35,211 nt of DNA from Armatimonadota bacterium. Lineage in GTDB: Bacteria; Sysuimicrobiota; Sysuimicrobiia; Sysuimicrobiales; Kaftiobacteriaceae. Position numbers and translations under genes: made by a program. The stretch covers positions 1,686 through 36,896 of the forward strand of contig JACPRY010000052.1 of the NCBI GenBank assembly GCA_016193565.1, written 5' to 3'. This document shows positions 1 through 8,742 of this stretch, one piece after another (positions within the stretch are counted from its first letter, which is position 1; every line of letters starts with the position of its first letter). The notes beneath the pieces are model-generated. The model was not told where the DNA came from. It was given only the letters and a program-made list of their open reading frames with translations, and made no database searches.

Positions 1-275
1 GGAGCATGATTCTGGCTGAAGAGCTGGGGATCACGCAGGCCGTGGCGCGCAATCCCGCGCGACTCACCGAAATCACAGGCAAGGATCCTAATGCGAAGCA
101 CTTCGCCGAATTGAAGGGAGGCGCCGGCCTGAGGGTGATTCGTCTCGTGGGAAATTACGGCGAGGTGTACGATCGCTACTTCGGGCGGCGGGGGAGAATT
201 CCGATCGATCGTGACGGGACCCCAAACGAACTGGCCAAAAACGGAGGCGCGATGATCAGCCGCCCGTTCCGATAG
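1..275 (+). CDS. Amino-acid ABC transporter substrate-binding protein (AapJ/BztA-like), C-terminal fragment; 5' end outside window
   Basis: Translation ...ILAEELGITQ...NPEIT-like...VGNYGEVYDRYFGRRGRIPIDRDGTPNELAKNGGAMISRPFR resembles the C-terminus of general L-amino-acid binding proteins; followed by matching permeases and ATPase. Confidence 0.8.
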   Translation, partial: SMILAEELGITQAVARNPARLTEITGKDPNAKHFAELKGGAGLRVIRLVGNYGEVYDRYFGRRGRIPIDRDGTPNELAKNGGAMISRPFR

Positions 276-321
276 CACTGATGGCGACGAGTCCGCCGCG
301 TTAGGACGGGTGTGATACATT

Positions 322-349
322 CCGGGCGTGCGCGCATGCGCACGTCCGG
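322..349 (+). promoter_or_regulatory. Strong hairpin between binding-protein gene and first permease gene
   Basis: CCGGGCGTGCGC-gcat-GCGCACGTCCGG: 12-bp stem with one G-T wobble, 4-nt loop. Confidence 0.75.
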
Positions 350-371
350 TGCATATCTGGGTGTGAGTGTG

Positions 372-1379
372 ATGCAACCTCCATTTTGGCGCGACGCACG
401 CAAGCTGGCCATCATCACGCAGGCGGCGTTCCTTGTCGTCGTGGCCCTTGCGTTGTGGAGTACGAACGAGGCCCTGGAGCGGAGCTTCATCAGGCAGAAC
501 ATCCGTCTGGACTGGTCCTTTTGGCGCCAGCCGGCGGGATTCTTAGTCAGCGCGCTGACCTGGACGGTCGACCTGGAGACCCTCAGCCTCAAGCAGTACG
601 ATCCGGCCGACAGCGCTGGCGAGGCGATGATCGCCGGGTTCTTCAACACGATCAAGGTCGCGATACTGGGCATCGTCCTGGCGACGCTCCTCGGCCTGAT
701 CGTGGGCATTACCCGCCTCTCGCGCAACTGGCTGGTAAACCGACTGGCCCTGGGCTACGTCGAGCTGCTGCGGAACACACCGCTGCTGGTGCAGCTGTTC
801 TTTTGGTACTTTGCCGTAATGCTGCAGCTTCCGAACGGGTCGCCGGAGCAGCCCCCGCTCCGGTGGTTCGGCGACTTTGTCGTGCTCACCAACTCCGGGC
901 TGGCATTCGGGGGTATGGTCATGGAGCGCTTCGGGCGACTCGTCGTGGACGGGGGCTTTCAGTTGACGCCAGAGTTCGCGGCGCTCGTGATCGGGCTTGC
1001 TGTCTATACCTCATCCTTCATCGCCGAGATCGTCCGGGGTGGCATTCTCGCGGTATCCCGAGGTCAGATGGAGGCGGCGCGCAGTCTCGGGCTCACGTAC
1101 CGCCAGGCGCTTCAGCTGATCGTGCTACCCCAGGCCCTGCGCATCGTGATTCTGCCGCTCGGCAACCAGTTCCTGAACCTGACGAAGAACAGCAGCCTCG
1201 CAATCGGTATCGGCTACGCCGAATTCCTCACCGCGGCCAACACGGTGAGCAGTCAATCGTTCCGGTCGCTCGAGGCATTCACGTTCGTCACGCTGGGCTA
1301 TCTTATGCTGTCGCTGACGATCTCGGCGTTTCTCAACCTCATCCGCGCCCGGCTGCGGCTGCCGGGCACGATCGGGTAA
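372..1379 (+). CDS. Polar amino-acid ABC transporter permease (AapQ/BztB-like)
   Basis: ORF 312..1379; MQPPFWRDARKLA start at 372 lies downstream of the hairpin; contains the EAARSLGLTYRQALQLIVLPQALR permease signature. Confidence 0.88.
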   Translation: MQPPFWRDARKLAIITQAAFLVVVALALWSTNEALERSFIRQNIRLDWSFWRQPAGFLVSALTWTVDLETLSLKQYDPADSAGEAMIAGFFNTIKVAILGIVLATLLGLIVGITRLSRNWLVNRLALGYVELLRNTPLLVQLFFWYFAVMLQLPNGSPEQPPLRWFGDFVVLTNSGLAFGGMVMERFGRLVVDGGFQLTPEFAALVIGLAVYTSSFIAEIVRGGILAVSRGQMEAARSLGLTYRQALQLIVLPQALRIVILPLGNQFLNLTKNSSLAIGIGYAEFLTAANTVSSQSFRSLEAFTFVTLGYLMLSLTISAFLNLIRARLRLPGTIG

Positions 1380-1382
1380 CTT

Positions 1383-2399
1383 ATGGCCATGCGCGTCGAA
1401 GCCCTGGCCCCACCCGAAGAGCGGATCACGCTCCTGCAATGGACACAGCGGAATCTCTTCGATGGGCTGTGGAACACGGTCCTGACGCTGGCCACGGCGG
1501 CGGTGCTGGCTACAGGAGTGAGCCGTGTTGCCCGGTGGGTGGCCTCCGCCCACTGGGGCGTGATCACGGACAATCTGCGGTTCTGGCTGGTAGGGGTCAT
1601 GCCCGTGGAGTTCGTGGGCCGCGCGCTGTGGGCCGGCGGGCTCGTCGCGGTCATGACGCTGCTCACGGCTGTTGGGATGCGCGCCAGGGCGCGGCCGCGG
1701 ACGCTCGCGGCGGCTTGGGCCGGCATCGTCATAGCGGTGCTGTGGATCATGGCGCCGATCCGGATCGACCAGATCGGCGGGCTCTACCTCACCCTGCTGC
1801 TTGCGGTGGTGGCGATCTCGTTCGCGTTCCCGATCGGTGTGATCGTGGGCGTGGGGCGGGTCAGCACGCTGCCGGTCATCCGGGCACTCTCGACAGTATA
1901 CATCGAGGCGATTCGCGGGATTCCGTTCATCACCGTGCTGCTCTGGTTTTCGATCTTTGTCAGCCTCGTCTCGGGCGATGCGCTGACGAGAGTACAGCGC
2001 GCGATGATCGCGATGACGATCTTCTCCTCAGCCTATGTCGGGGAGATCGTGCGGGCCGGCATCCAGGCCGTGCCGCGAGGGCAGGTCGAGGCCGCCCGCG
2101 CGGTCGGGCTGTCCTCGGTCCAGACGATGCGCTACATTGTGCTGCCGCAGGCTGTGAAAAACATGATCCCGGCGCTGGTGGGCCAGTTCATCGGTCTGTT
2201 CAAGGATACGTCGCTGACGGTGATCATCGGGCTCACGGAGCTGGTTGGCACCGGCCGGGCGCTGCTGGCGATCACCACCTACCTGCATGATGTGCGCGAG
2301 GTCTACGTGTTCCTGATCGTCGTCTACTTTGTATTCTCGTTTGCGATGTCGTATGGTAGCCGCAGACTCGAGAAGCGGCTGGGGTTGGGAGAGAGATGA
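1383..2399 (+). CDS. Polar amino-acid ABC transporter permease (AapM/BztC-like)
   Basis: [35 protein letters not shown] signature, multiple TM helices, tandem to the AapQ-like gene. Confidence 0.88.
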   Translation: MAMRVEALAPPEERITLLQWTQRNLFDGLWNTVLTLATAAVLATGVSRVARWVASAHWGVITDNLRFWLVGVMPVEFVGRALWAGGLVAVMTLLTAVGMRARARPRTLAAAWAGIVIAVLWIMAPIRIDQIGGLYLTLLLAVVAISFAFPIGVIVGVGRVSTLPVIRALSTVYIEAIRGIPFITVLLWFSIFVSLVSGDALTRVQRAMIAMTIFSSAYVGEIVRAGIQAVPRGQVEAARAVGLSSVQTMRYIVLPQAVKNMIPALVGQFIGLFKDTSLTVIIGLTELVGTGRALLAITTYLHDVREVYVFLIVVYFVFSFAMSYGSRRLEKRLGLGER

Positions 2400-3151
2400 C
2401 TGACGGCAAGGCGCAGCCCATCATCATTCTTGACACCGTCAACAAGTGGTTCGGGAAGCTCCACGTCCTGCGGGGAATCAAACTGGACGTATGGACGGGC
2501 GAGGTGGTCGTCGTCGCCGGCCCGTCGGGATCGGGTAAGTCGACGATGATCCGCTGCATTAACAGGCTGGAAACACATCAGCTTGGCCGAATCGTCGTGG
2601 ATGGCATCGAGCTCACCGACGACGTGCGAAATATCGACGCGGTGCGCAGCGAAGTCGGGATGGTGTTCCAGTCCTTCAACCTGTTCCCGCATCTCACCGC
2701 CTTGCAGAACGTCGCGCTCGCGCCGGTGAAGGTGCGGAAGCGGCCAAAGGTCAACGCCGAGCGTATCGCGATGGAGATCCTGGAGCGCGTCGGAATTCCG
2801 GAGAAGGCACACAGTTATCCGGCGCAGCTCTCGGGCGGCCAGCAGCAGCGGGTGGCCATCGCCCGGGCGCTGGCAATGCAGCCAAAGATCATGCTGTTCG
2901 ACGAGCCGACGTCCGCGCTCGACCCGGAGATGATCCAGGAAGTCCTCGACGTCATGAAGGGCCTGGCCAAGGATGCGGGAATGACGATGATCGTCGTGAC
3001 ACACGAGATGGGATTCGCCCGCGAGGTCGCCGACCGGATCGTCTTCATGGACGAGGGCGTCATCGTCGAGGAGGGTGAGCCCGAACACTTCTTCACGAAC
3101 CCGACGCACCCGCGTACGAAACTCTTTCTGTCGAAGATTCTGCACCAGTAA
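2396..3151 (+). CDS. Polar amino-acid ABC transporter ATP-binding protein (AapP/GlnQ-like)
   Basis: Walker [10 protein letters not shown], signature [15 protein letters not shown], Walker [19 protein letters not shown] overlap with upstream permease. Confidence 0.95.
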   Translation: MTDGKAQPIIILDTVNKWFGKLHVLRGIKLDVWTGEVVVVAGPSGSGKSTMIRCINRLETHQLGRIVVDGIELTDDVRNIDAVRSEVGMVFQSFNLFPHLTALQNVALAPVKVRKRPKVNAERIAMEILERVGIPEKAHSYPAQLSGGQQQRVAIARALAMQPKIMLFDEPTSALDPEMIQEVLDVMKGLAKDAGMTMIVVTHEMGFAREVADRIVFMDEGVIVEEGEPEHFFTNPTHPRTKLFLSKILHQ

Positions 3152-3244
3152 CGAAAGGAAACGAGGAAACGAGGAAACGAGGAAACGAGTAACTGCCGAA
3201 GGTGGGTCTGTCTCGTTACCTTGTTTCCTAGTTTCCTAGTTTCC
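3150..3244. repeat. Element A: tandem-repeat-armed inverted repeat (word GGAAACGA / rc GTTTCCTA)
   Basis: Left arm acgaaaGGAAACGAGGAAACGAGGAAACGAGGAAACGAgtaac; right arm tctcgttaccttGTTTCCTAGTTTCCTAGTTTCCg. Confidence 0.93.
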
Positions 3245-3254
3245 GAAGCTTGCA

Positions 3255-3263
3255 TGGTATAAT
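3255..3263 (+). promoter_or_regulatory. Extended -10 promoter TGGTATAAT
   Basis: Exact TGn-TATAAT about 34 nt upstream of the TTG start of the CBS protein gene, directly after element A. Confidence 0.65.
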
Positions 3264-3296
3264 GGGTGGTCGCAGGAAGGGTGGGAGAAGACCTCG

Positions 3297-4583
3297 TTGG
3301 ATGCCTCTGGTAGTCCGCTGGGGTACGTCATCCTGGCGGTGTTTTTGCTCTTGCTACTCTCTGCGTTTTTCTCCGGAGCCGAGACCGCACTTTTCGCGGT
3401 GAACCGGTTGCGCATGCGGCGGATGGCCGAAGAAGGCCGCCGCCGGCCAGCGCTCATCCTCCGGCTTCTCGAGCAGCCGGGGCGCGTGCTCACCGCGCTG
3501 CTCGTCGGCAACAACATCGCCAACGTAACCGCGTCCGTCCTGGCCACCGCGCTGCTGGTCGCCGTCCTGGGTCCCCAGCTCGGTCCAATCTACGCGATCA
3601 TCATCCTGACGCTCGTCATCCTCATTATCGGCGAGATCACACCGAAGACGTTTGCTGCTAAATACGCCGACCGGCTGGCAATCCTGGTCTCGCGACCCGT
3701 GCATTATTTCACCGTTGCGTTGACCCCGGTGATCTGGCTGCTGTCTCGGCTGAGCGACCTGCTCGTCCGCCCGCTGGGCGGCCGCGTCAACCTGGCCTCA
3801 CCGCTCGTGACCGAAGAAGAGATCCGGCTGCTGGTGAAGATGGGCGAAGAGGTGGGCGTGCTGCAGGAAGAAGAGCGGCAGATGATCCACTCAATCTTCG
3901 AGTTCGGCGATACCGTGGCGCGCGAGGTAATGGTCCCGCGCATCGACATGATCTGTATCGAGGACAGCGCGAGTCTGGATGACATCCTCAGGGTCATCCT
4001 TGAAGAGGGTCACTCCCGCCTGCCGGTGTACCACGAGAGCATCGACCGCATCGTCGGGGTGATCTACGTGAAGGACCTACTCAGTCACTTGAAAGCCGGC
4101 CACAGCACACTGCAGGCGAAAGAAGTGATGCGCCCGGCATATTTCATCCCCGAGACGAAGCGGCTGGACGATCTGTTCAGGGAGATGCGCCGCAAGAAGA
4201 CGCCGATGGCGATCGTCGTCGACGAGTACGGCGGCACGGCCGGGCTAGTCACGACCGAAGACCTCCTGGAGGAGATCGTGGGCCCGATCCTTGACGAGTA
4301 TGACGTCGAAGAGAAGCTCGTGGAGATCGTCAACGATCAGGTGGCGCTCGTCGATGGTCGCCTGAGCCTCGAAGAGGTCAACGAGCTCCTGAACCTCGAC
4401 CTGCCGGTCGGAGAAGTAGACACGATCGGAGGCTTCGTGTACGCCCTGCTGGGGCGCGCGCCGACTCAGGGCGAGTCCGTCCGGGCTGACAGCGTGGAGA
4501 TGCAGGTAGAACGGCTCGACGGCCAGCGGATCGCCCGGGTCAAGATCACCAGGCTGGTGCCCTCCCAACCGCTGCGGCCGTAA
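3297..4583 (+). CDS. CNNM/HlyC-CorC family protein (CNNM + CBS pair + CorC_HlyC domain)
   Basis: N-terminal TM DUF21, EEEIRLLVKMGEEVGVLQEEERQMIHSIFEFGD, CBS motifs, VDEYGGTAGLVTTEDLLEEIVGPI; TTG start with GGGAG ribosome-binding site. Confidence 0.92.
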   Translation: MDASGSPLGYVILAVFLLLLLSAFFSGAETALFAVNRLRMRRMAEEGRRRPALILRLLEQPGRVLTALLVGNNIANVTASVLATALLVAVLGPQLGPIYAIIILTLVILIIGEITPKTFAAKYADRLAILVSRPVHYFTVALTPVIWLLSRLSDLLVRPLGGRVNLASPLVTEEEIRLLVKMGEEVGVLQEEERQMIHSIFEFGDTVAREVMVPRIDMICIEDSASLDDILRVILEEGHSRLPVYHESIDRIVGVIYVKDLLSHLKAGHSTLQAKEVMRPAYFIPETKRLDDLFREMRRKKTPMAIVVDEYGGTAGLVTTEDLLEEIVGPILDEYDVEEKLVEIVNDQVALVDGRLSLEEVNELLNLDLPVGEVDTIGGFVYALLGRAPTQGESVRADSVEMQVERLDGQRIARVKITRLVPSQPLRP

Positions 4584-5104
4584 TGCGCCCTTCGACTCGC
4601 TCAGGGCACTCGACTCGGAGCGGCCGAAGGCCACGAGCGAGCCGGCGAAGCAGGCGAGTCGAGTGGGAACGCGGAACTGCGAAGCGCCCCTCCGACCGGG
4701 AACTCATCGAAGCGGCCAAGCGGGCGAGGCTCAAGGCGTACGCCCCCTACTCGAAGTTTCGCGTCGGCGCGGCGGTGCTGACCGCTGACGGGCAGGTCTT
4801 CACCGGTGCGAATGTCGAGAACGTGTCGTACCCGGTGTCGCTGTGCGCGGAGCGGGTTGCGATCCACCAGGCCGTTGCAGCCGGCCACCGCGACCTCCGG
4901 ACCGTGGCGGTGGTGGCCGACGGCAAAGAGCCGGCCATGCCCTGCGGCGCCTGCCGGCAGGTCATGGCTGAGTTCGGCGTGCGGAAGGTGATCGTCGCGA
5001 CACCGAACGGCCGCACGCGCGTCCGCTCCCTAAGGCAACTCCTCGCCGAACCATTTCTTCCTGAGCGGCTCCTCGGGAAAGCCAAAGGCGGTCGTAGGTC
5101 GTAG
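4583..5104 (+). CDS. cdd: Cytidine deaminase with repeat-derived N-terminal extension
   Basis: AYAPYSKFRVGAAVLTADGQVFTGANVENVSYPVSLCAERVAIHQAV...PCGACRQVMAEF; first ~28 codons coincide with the dispersed repeat. Confidence 0.92.
   Translation: MRPSTRSGHSTRSGRRPRASRRSRRVEWERGTAKRPSDRELIEAAKRARLKAYAPYSKFRVGAAVLTADGQVFTGANVENVSYPVSLCAERVAIHQAVAAGHRDLRTVAVVADGKEPAMPCGACRQVMAEFGVRKVIVATPNGRTRVRSLRQLLAEPFLPERLLGKAKGGRRS
4585..4670 (+). repeat. Dispersed ~90-bp palindromic repeat, copy 1 (inside cdd 5' end)
   Basis: gcgcccttcgactcgctcagggcactcgactcgg...cggccgaaggccacgagcgagcc...ggcgagtcgagtggga; shared with 26310-26410 (reverse) and 34471-34570. Confidence 0.9.
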
Positions 5105-5166
5105 GTCGTGGGTCGTAGCAACACTCAACCGAACTTCCAACGACCTACGGCCCACGACCTGTGACC
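5087..5166. repeat. Element B: tandem-repeat-armed inverted repeat (word GGTCGTA)
   Basis: Left arm ggcGGTCGTAGGTCGTAGGTCGTGGGTCGTA; right arm aacgacctacggcccacgacctgtgacc. Confidence 0.88.
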
Positions 5167-6060
5167 GCAGTCAGCTCGTTTCGTTCGGGCTTCGTCGTCC
5201 TGGCCGGCCGCCCGAATGTCGGCAAGTCCACCCTGGTCAACCGGCTGGTCGGTCAGAAGGTCGCGATAACGGCGGCCGTGCCGCAGACCACCCGCACCAG
5301 GCTGCAGGCGATCGTCACGTTGCCCCACGCTCAGCTGATTTTCGTGGATACTCCGGGCATCCACCATCCCCGTCACCGGCTCGGCGAGAAGATGGTCAGA
5401 GATGCCAGGCACGCGCTGCTGGACGCCGACGTGATCGTGTTCATGCTCGATGCCACCGCGGGCGTGACGCCTGAAGACGAGACGGTCGCCCGTGCCCTGA
5501 AAGGCGCCGGAACGCCAGTGGTCGTCGCCCTCAACAAAATGGATCGCGTGGAACCCATGGCGCTCACCGCCCTCGCAAGCGTCGTGGGGGCGCTCGGGAA
5601 CTTCCAGGCCGTCCTTCCCATTTCGGCGGCTGCCGGCACCAACGTCGACCGCCTGCTCGAGATGCTCGTCGGCCTGCTGCCCGAGGGACCGCAGTACTTT
5701 CCGCCCGAGATGCTCACGGATCAAAGCGAGCAGTTTCTCGCTCGGGAACTGATCCGCGAACAGGCCATCAAGCTGACGCGGGAGGAACTGCCGCACAGCG
5801 TCGCGGTCGAGATCGAGGAGTTCGCGGATCGGCCGGGCAAGGATTTAACCTACATCCGGGCCACCCTTCACGTGGAGCGGGACTCCCACAAGAAGATGCT
5901 GATCGGCCGCGAGGGTCGCCTGCTGAAGGAGATCGGACGGCTCGCCCGCCGCGAGATCGAAGCGCTCCTGGAGCGTCGCGTCTACCTCGACCTCTGGGTC
6001 AAGACCTCGAAAGACTGGCGCGACAAGGACGAGCTGATCAGAGCGTTCTACCCTGAGTAA
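5161..6060 (+). CDS. era: GTPase Era
   Basis: GRPNVGKSTL, DTPGIH, NKMD, C-terminal KH domain (IGREGRLLKEIGRLARREIEALLERRVYLDLWVK); GTG start. Confidence 0.96.
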   Translation: MTAVSSFRSGFVVLAGRPNVGKSTLVNRLVGQKVAITAAVPQTTRTRLQAIVTLPHAQLIFVDTPGIHHPRHRLGEKMVRDARHALLDADVIVFMLDATAGVTPEDETVARALKGAGTPVVVALNKMDRVEPMALTALASVVGALGNFQAVLPISAAAGTNVDRLLEMLVGLLPEGPQYFPPEMLTDQSEQFLARELIREQAIKLTREELPHSVAVEIEEFADRPGKDLTYIRATLHVERDSHKKMLIGREGRLLKEIGRLARREIEALLERRVYLDLWVKTSKDWRDKDELIRAFYPE

Positions 6061-6065
6061 CCCCA

Positions 6066-6222
6066 AAGTCTATTGCGTCCATTGCGTCCATTGGGTCCAT
6101 TGCGTCCTCTGTGGGAAGGCCTTGTAGGGTTTGTTGCGTCGAAGACGCAATATTCCCTGAGATAATTCAGGAGACGCAATAGACGCAACAGACGCAATAG
6201 ACGCGATGGACGCAAAAGACGC
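6066..6222. repeat. Element C: tandem-repeat-armed inverted repeat (9-nt word ATTGCGTCC / rc), with nested palindromes in the loop
   Basis: Left arm attgcgtccattgcgtccattgggtccattgcgtcc; right arm gagacgcaatagacgcaacagacgcaatagacgcgatggacgcaaaagacgc; loop contains TTGCGTC-gaa-GACGCAA (6134-6150). Confidence 0.92.
6158..6166 (+). promoter_or_regulatory. Possible extended -10 (TGAGATAAT) inside element C loop
   Basis: TGn-GATAAT, 5/6 to TATAAT, about 40 nt upstream of ATG 6206. Confidence 0.35.
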
Positions 6223-7498
6223 CCTTCAGGTTTTCTATCTGAGCCAGCTCATTGGCGCCGCAATTGTGGACGCCGACGGACTTCGGCTGGGTGTGCTCGG
6301 CGACGTCGCCGTCGATCTGCGCGAAACGCTCCCCCGTGTGACGGGCGTCTGGATGCGCAGCGACCGCAGCCTTGTGGCGCTCATTCCCCGCGACGCGATC
6401 GCCGAGTTCCACCTCCATGCGGTGTGGCTGAAGGTCGCCCGCCGGTACCTCCAGCCGCGGCCGCTCCAGCCCGAAGAGATGCTGCTCGGCGAGGTCCTCG
6501 ACAGCCAGGTCGTGGATACCGACGGCCTGAAGGTCGTGCGCGTCAACGACCTGCAGTTGATGCGTACCGACGGTGATCTCAGGGTGCTGGCGGCAGATGT
6601 CGGCACGACGGGACTCCTGCGGCGGCTGAACCTGGAAGGACCGGTGCAGCGTCTGGTGCGCGCCTTCGGACGAAGGCTGCCGGATCGCGTCATCCCCTGG
6701 CGCATGGTCGCCGCGTTCGGCGGCCGGATGACGCCGGTGAAACTCTCGATCTCCCGCGAACGGCTCCGCGAAATTCATCCGGCCGACCTGGGGCAATTGA
6801 TGGGAGATCTCGACCGCGATGAGCGCGTGGAAGTGATGACCGCGCTGGAGCACGAGGCGGCGGCCGATACGCTCGCCGAAGCCGAGCCCGAGGTCCAGGC
6901 CGACGTGCTCAAGAGTCTGCCCAGCGAGCTCGCGGCGGACATCCTCGAGGAGATGTCGCCGGACGACGCGACCGACGTGCTCACCGACCTCCCGGCCGAG
7001 AAAGCCAGCGAGCTCATCGGCCTGATGGAAGCGGAAGAGGCCAAGGATGTCCAGGAACTGCTGAAGCACCCTGAGGGGACCGCCGGCAGCGTGATGACCA
7101 CGGAGTTCATCGCGCTGCCGGAAACGCTCACCGTCGAGGAGACGATCCAGTTTCTCCGGGAGAAGGCGCCTGAAGCCGAACAGATTTACTACTTATATGT
7201 CGTTGACGCGCAGCAGCGGCTGGTCGGCGTGCTCCCGCTGCGGACCCTCATCACGTCGCGGCCCTCGCAGCGCCTCAGCGACATTATGGTCTCCGGTGTC
7301 GTGTATCTCTCCGTCAACGACGCTGTCGAAACTGCCGCGGGGGCGCTCACCAAGTACGACCTCCTGGCGATGCCGGTGTTGGATGAATCGCTGCGCCTGG
7401 CCGGCGTCGTCACCGTCGATGACGTGATGGACGTCGTTCTGCAGAAGGGGCGGCGGCGAGTGCCCCCGCGCTTCCGCCGTCGAGCGAGGCAGCGCTGA
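6206..7498 (+). CDS. Soluble PRC-barrel / MgtE intracellular N domain / CBS-pair protein lacking the MgtE membrane domain
   Basis: IHPADLGQLMGDLDRDERVEVMTALEHEAAADTLAEAEPEVQADVLKSLPSELAADILEEMSPDDATDVLTDLP (MgtE_N), then GTAGSVMTTEFIALPETLTVEETIQFLR and second CBS; ends at RRRVPPRFRRRARQR without TM segment. Confidence 0.85.
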   Translation: MDAKDALQVFYLSQLIGAAIVDADGLRLGVLGDVAVDLRETLPRVTGVWMRSDRSLVALIPRDAIAEFHLHAVWLKVARRYLQPRPLQPEEMLLGEVLDSQVVDTDGLKVVRVNDLQLMRTDGDLRVLAADVGTTGLLRRLNLEGPVQRLVRAFGRRLPDRVIPWRMVAAFGGRMTPVKLSISRERLREIHPADLGQLMGDLDRDERVEVMTALEHEAAADTLAEAEPEVQADVLKSLPSELAADILEEMSPDDATDVLTDLPAEKASELIGLMEAEEAKDVQELLKHPEGTAGSVMTTEFIALPETLTVEETIQFLREKAPEAEQIYYLYVVDAQQRLVGVLPLRTLITSRPSQRLSDIMVSGVVYLSVNDAVETAAGALTKYDLLAMPVLDESLRLAGVVTVDDVMDVVLQKGRRRVPPRFRRRARQR

Positions 7499-8742
7499 TG
7501 GGGTCCTGGCTCCGGTACCGGTGGAGCCGCCTTACGTTGTTCCTTGCTATCATGGGCCCCGGGATCATCACCGGGAACGTCGACAACGACGCCAACGGAA
7601 TCGCCACCTATTCGGTGGCCGGCGCGGAGTTCGGCTACGGACTGCTCTGGACGCTGTTCTTCTCGACGGTGACGCTCGCGCTCGTGCAGGAGATGGTCGC
7701 CCGGATGGGAGCGGTGACCGGGAAGGGGCTCGCCGACCTGATCCGGGAACGCTTTCGAGTCCGGCTGACGGTCCTGGTGATGAGCATTCTGGTACTGGCG
7801 AACTGGGCCAATACCGTGGGTGATTTTGCCGGCGTCGCGGGCTCGATGGAGATCTTCGGCGTCAGCCGTTATCTCACCGTGCCACTGGCGGCGCTGTTGG
7901 TCGGTGTGCTGGTGGTGCGCGGAAGCTACCGAGTCGTCGAGCGGGTCTTTTTGGGGGCGACGCTGATTTATGTGACGTATATCGTCTCGGCCGTGCTCGC
8001 AGACCCTCCCTGGGGCCAAGTGTTGCGTGCCACGGTTACTCCGGCATTCCGGTTTGAGGCGCGGTACCTGGCGCTGGTAGTCGGACTGGTCGGCACAACA
8101 GTTGCACCGTGGATGCAGTTCTACCAGCAGGCCGCCGTTGTGGATAAGGGGATCGGTGAGAAAGACTACGCATATGCACGGCTGGACACGTATCTCGGTG
8201 TCATCTCGCTCAATGCGGTTGCATTCTTCATCGTCGTCGCGTGCGGAGCGACGCTGTTCGTGCACGGGGTCCGGATCCAGGACGCAAAGGACGCCGCCGT
8301 CGCGCTGGCCCCGCTCGCAGGACAGTACGCATCGACGTTGTTCGCCATTGGGCTCCTCAATGCAGCCGTTTTCTCCGTGGCCATCATCCCGCTGTCGACG
8401 GCGTACACGGTGTGCGAAGCCTTCGGCTGGGAGGCGGGGCTCGACCGGACCGTCCGCGAAGCGCCGATCTTCGTGGGCCTGTACACCGGGATGATCGTCC
8501 TCTCGGCGCTGGTCATCCTCGTGCCCGGCATCCCGCTGATCCCCGTGATGCTGCTCTCTCAGGTGCTCAACGGGATTCTGCTTCCGTTCGTACTCATCTT
8601 CATCGTCCTCTTGATCAACGACCGGCAAGTCATGGGCGAGTATCGCAACTCCAAAACGCTGAACGTCGTCAGCGGTCTCACCATCCTCGTGATCATGGTC
8701 CTGACGTCCCTTCTCTTATGGACCTCGGTCGCGACGCTGTGA
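7498..8742 (+). CDS. NRAMP/SLC11-related divalent metal transporter (NRMT-like)
   Basis: GPGIITGNVDNDANGIATYSVAGAEFGYGLLW (TM1), VGTTVAPWMQFYQQAAVVDKG (TM6 region, M-P-H motif replaced by A-P-W), many TM helices; 1-nt overlap with upstream gene. Confidence 0.85.
   Translation: MGSWLRYRWSRLTLFLAIMGPGIITGNVDNDANGIATYSVAGAEFGYGLLWTLFFSTVTLALVQEMVARMGAVTGKGLADLIRERFRVRLTVLVMSILVLANWANTVGDFAGVAGSMEIFGVSRYLTVPLAALLVGVLVVRGSYRVVERVFLGATLIYVTYIVSAVLADPPWGQVLRATVTPAFRFEARYLALVVGLVGTTVAPWMQFYQQAAVVDKGIGEKDYAYARLDTYLGVISLNAVAFFIVVACGATLFVHGVRIQDAKDAAVALAPLAGQYASTLFAIGLLNAAVFSVAIIPLSTAYTVCEAFGWEAGLDRTVREAPIFVGLYTGMIVLSALVILVPGIPLIPVMLLSQVLNGILLPFVLIFIVLLINDRQVMGEYRNSKTLNVVSGLTILVIMVLTSLLLWTSVATL

Noticed and set aside
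386-2290. 634-aa plus-strand ORF overlapping two permeases in another frame
   Set aside because: Out-of-frame shadow of the aapQ/aapM-like genes, rich in R/G/H/P.
3150-3244. CRISPR array interpretation of the tandem repeats
   Set aside because: Repeats are 7-15 nt and contiguous without spacers, with an inverted copy downstream; no cas genes.
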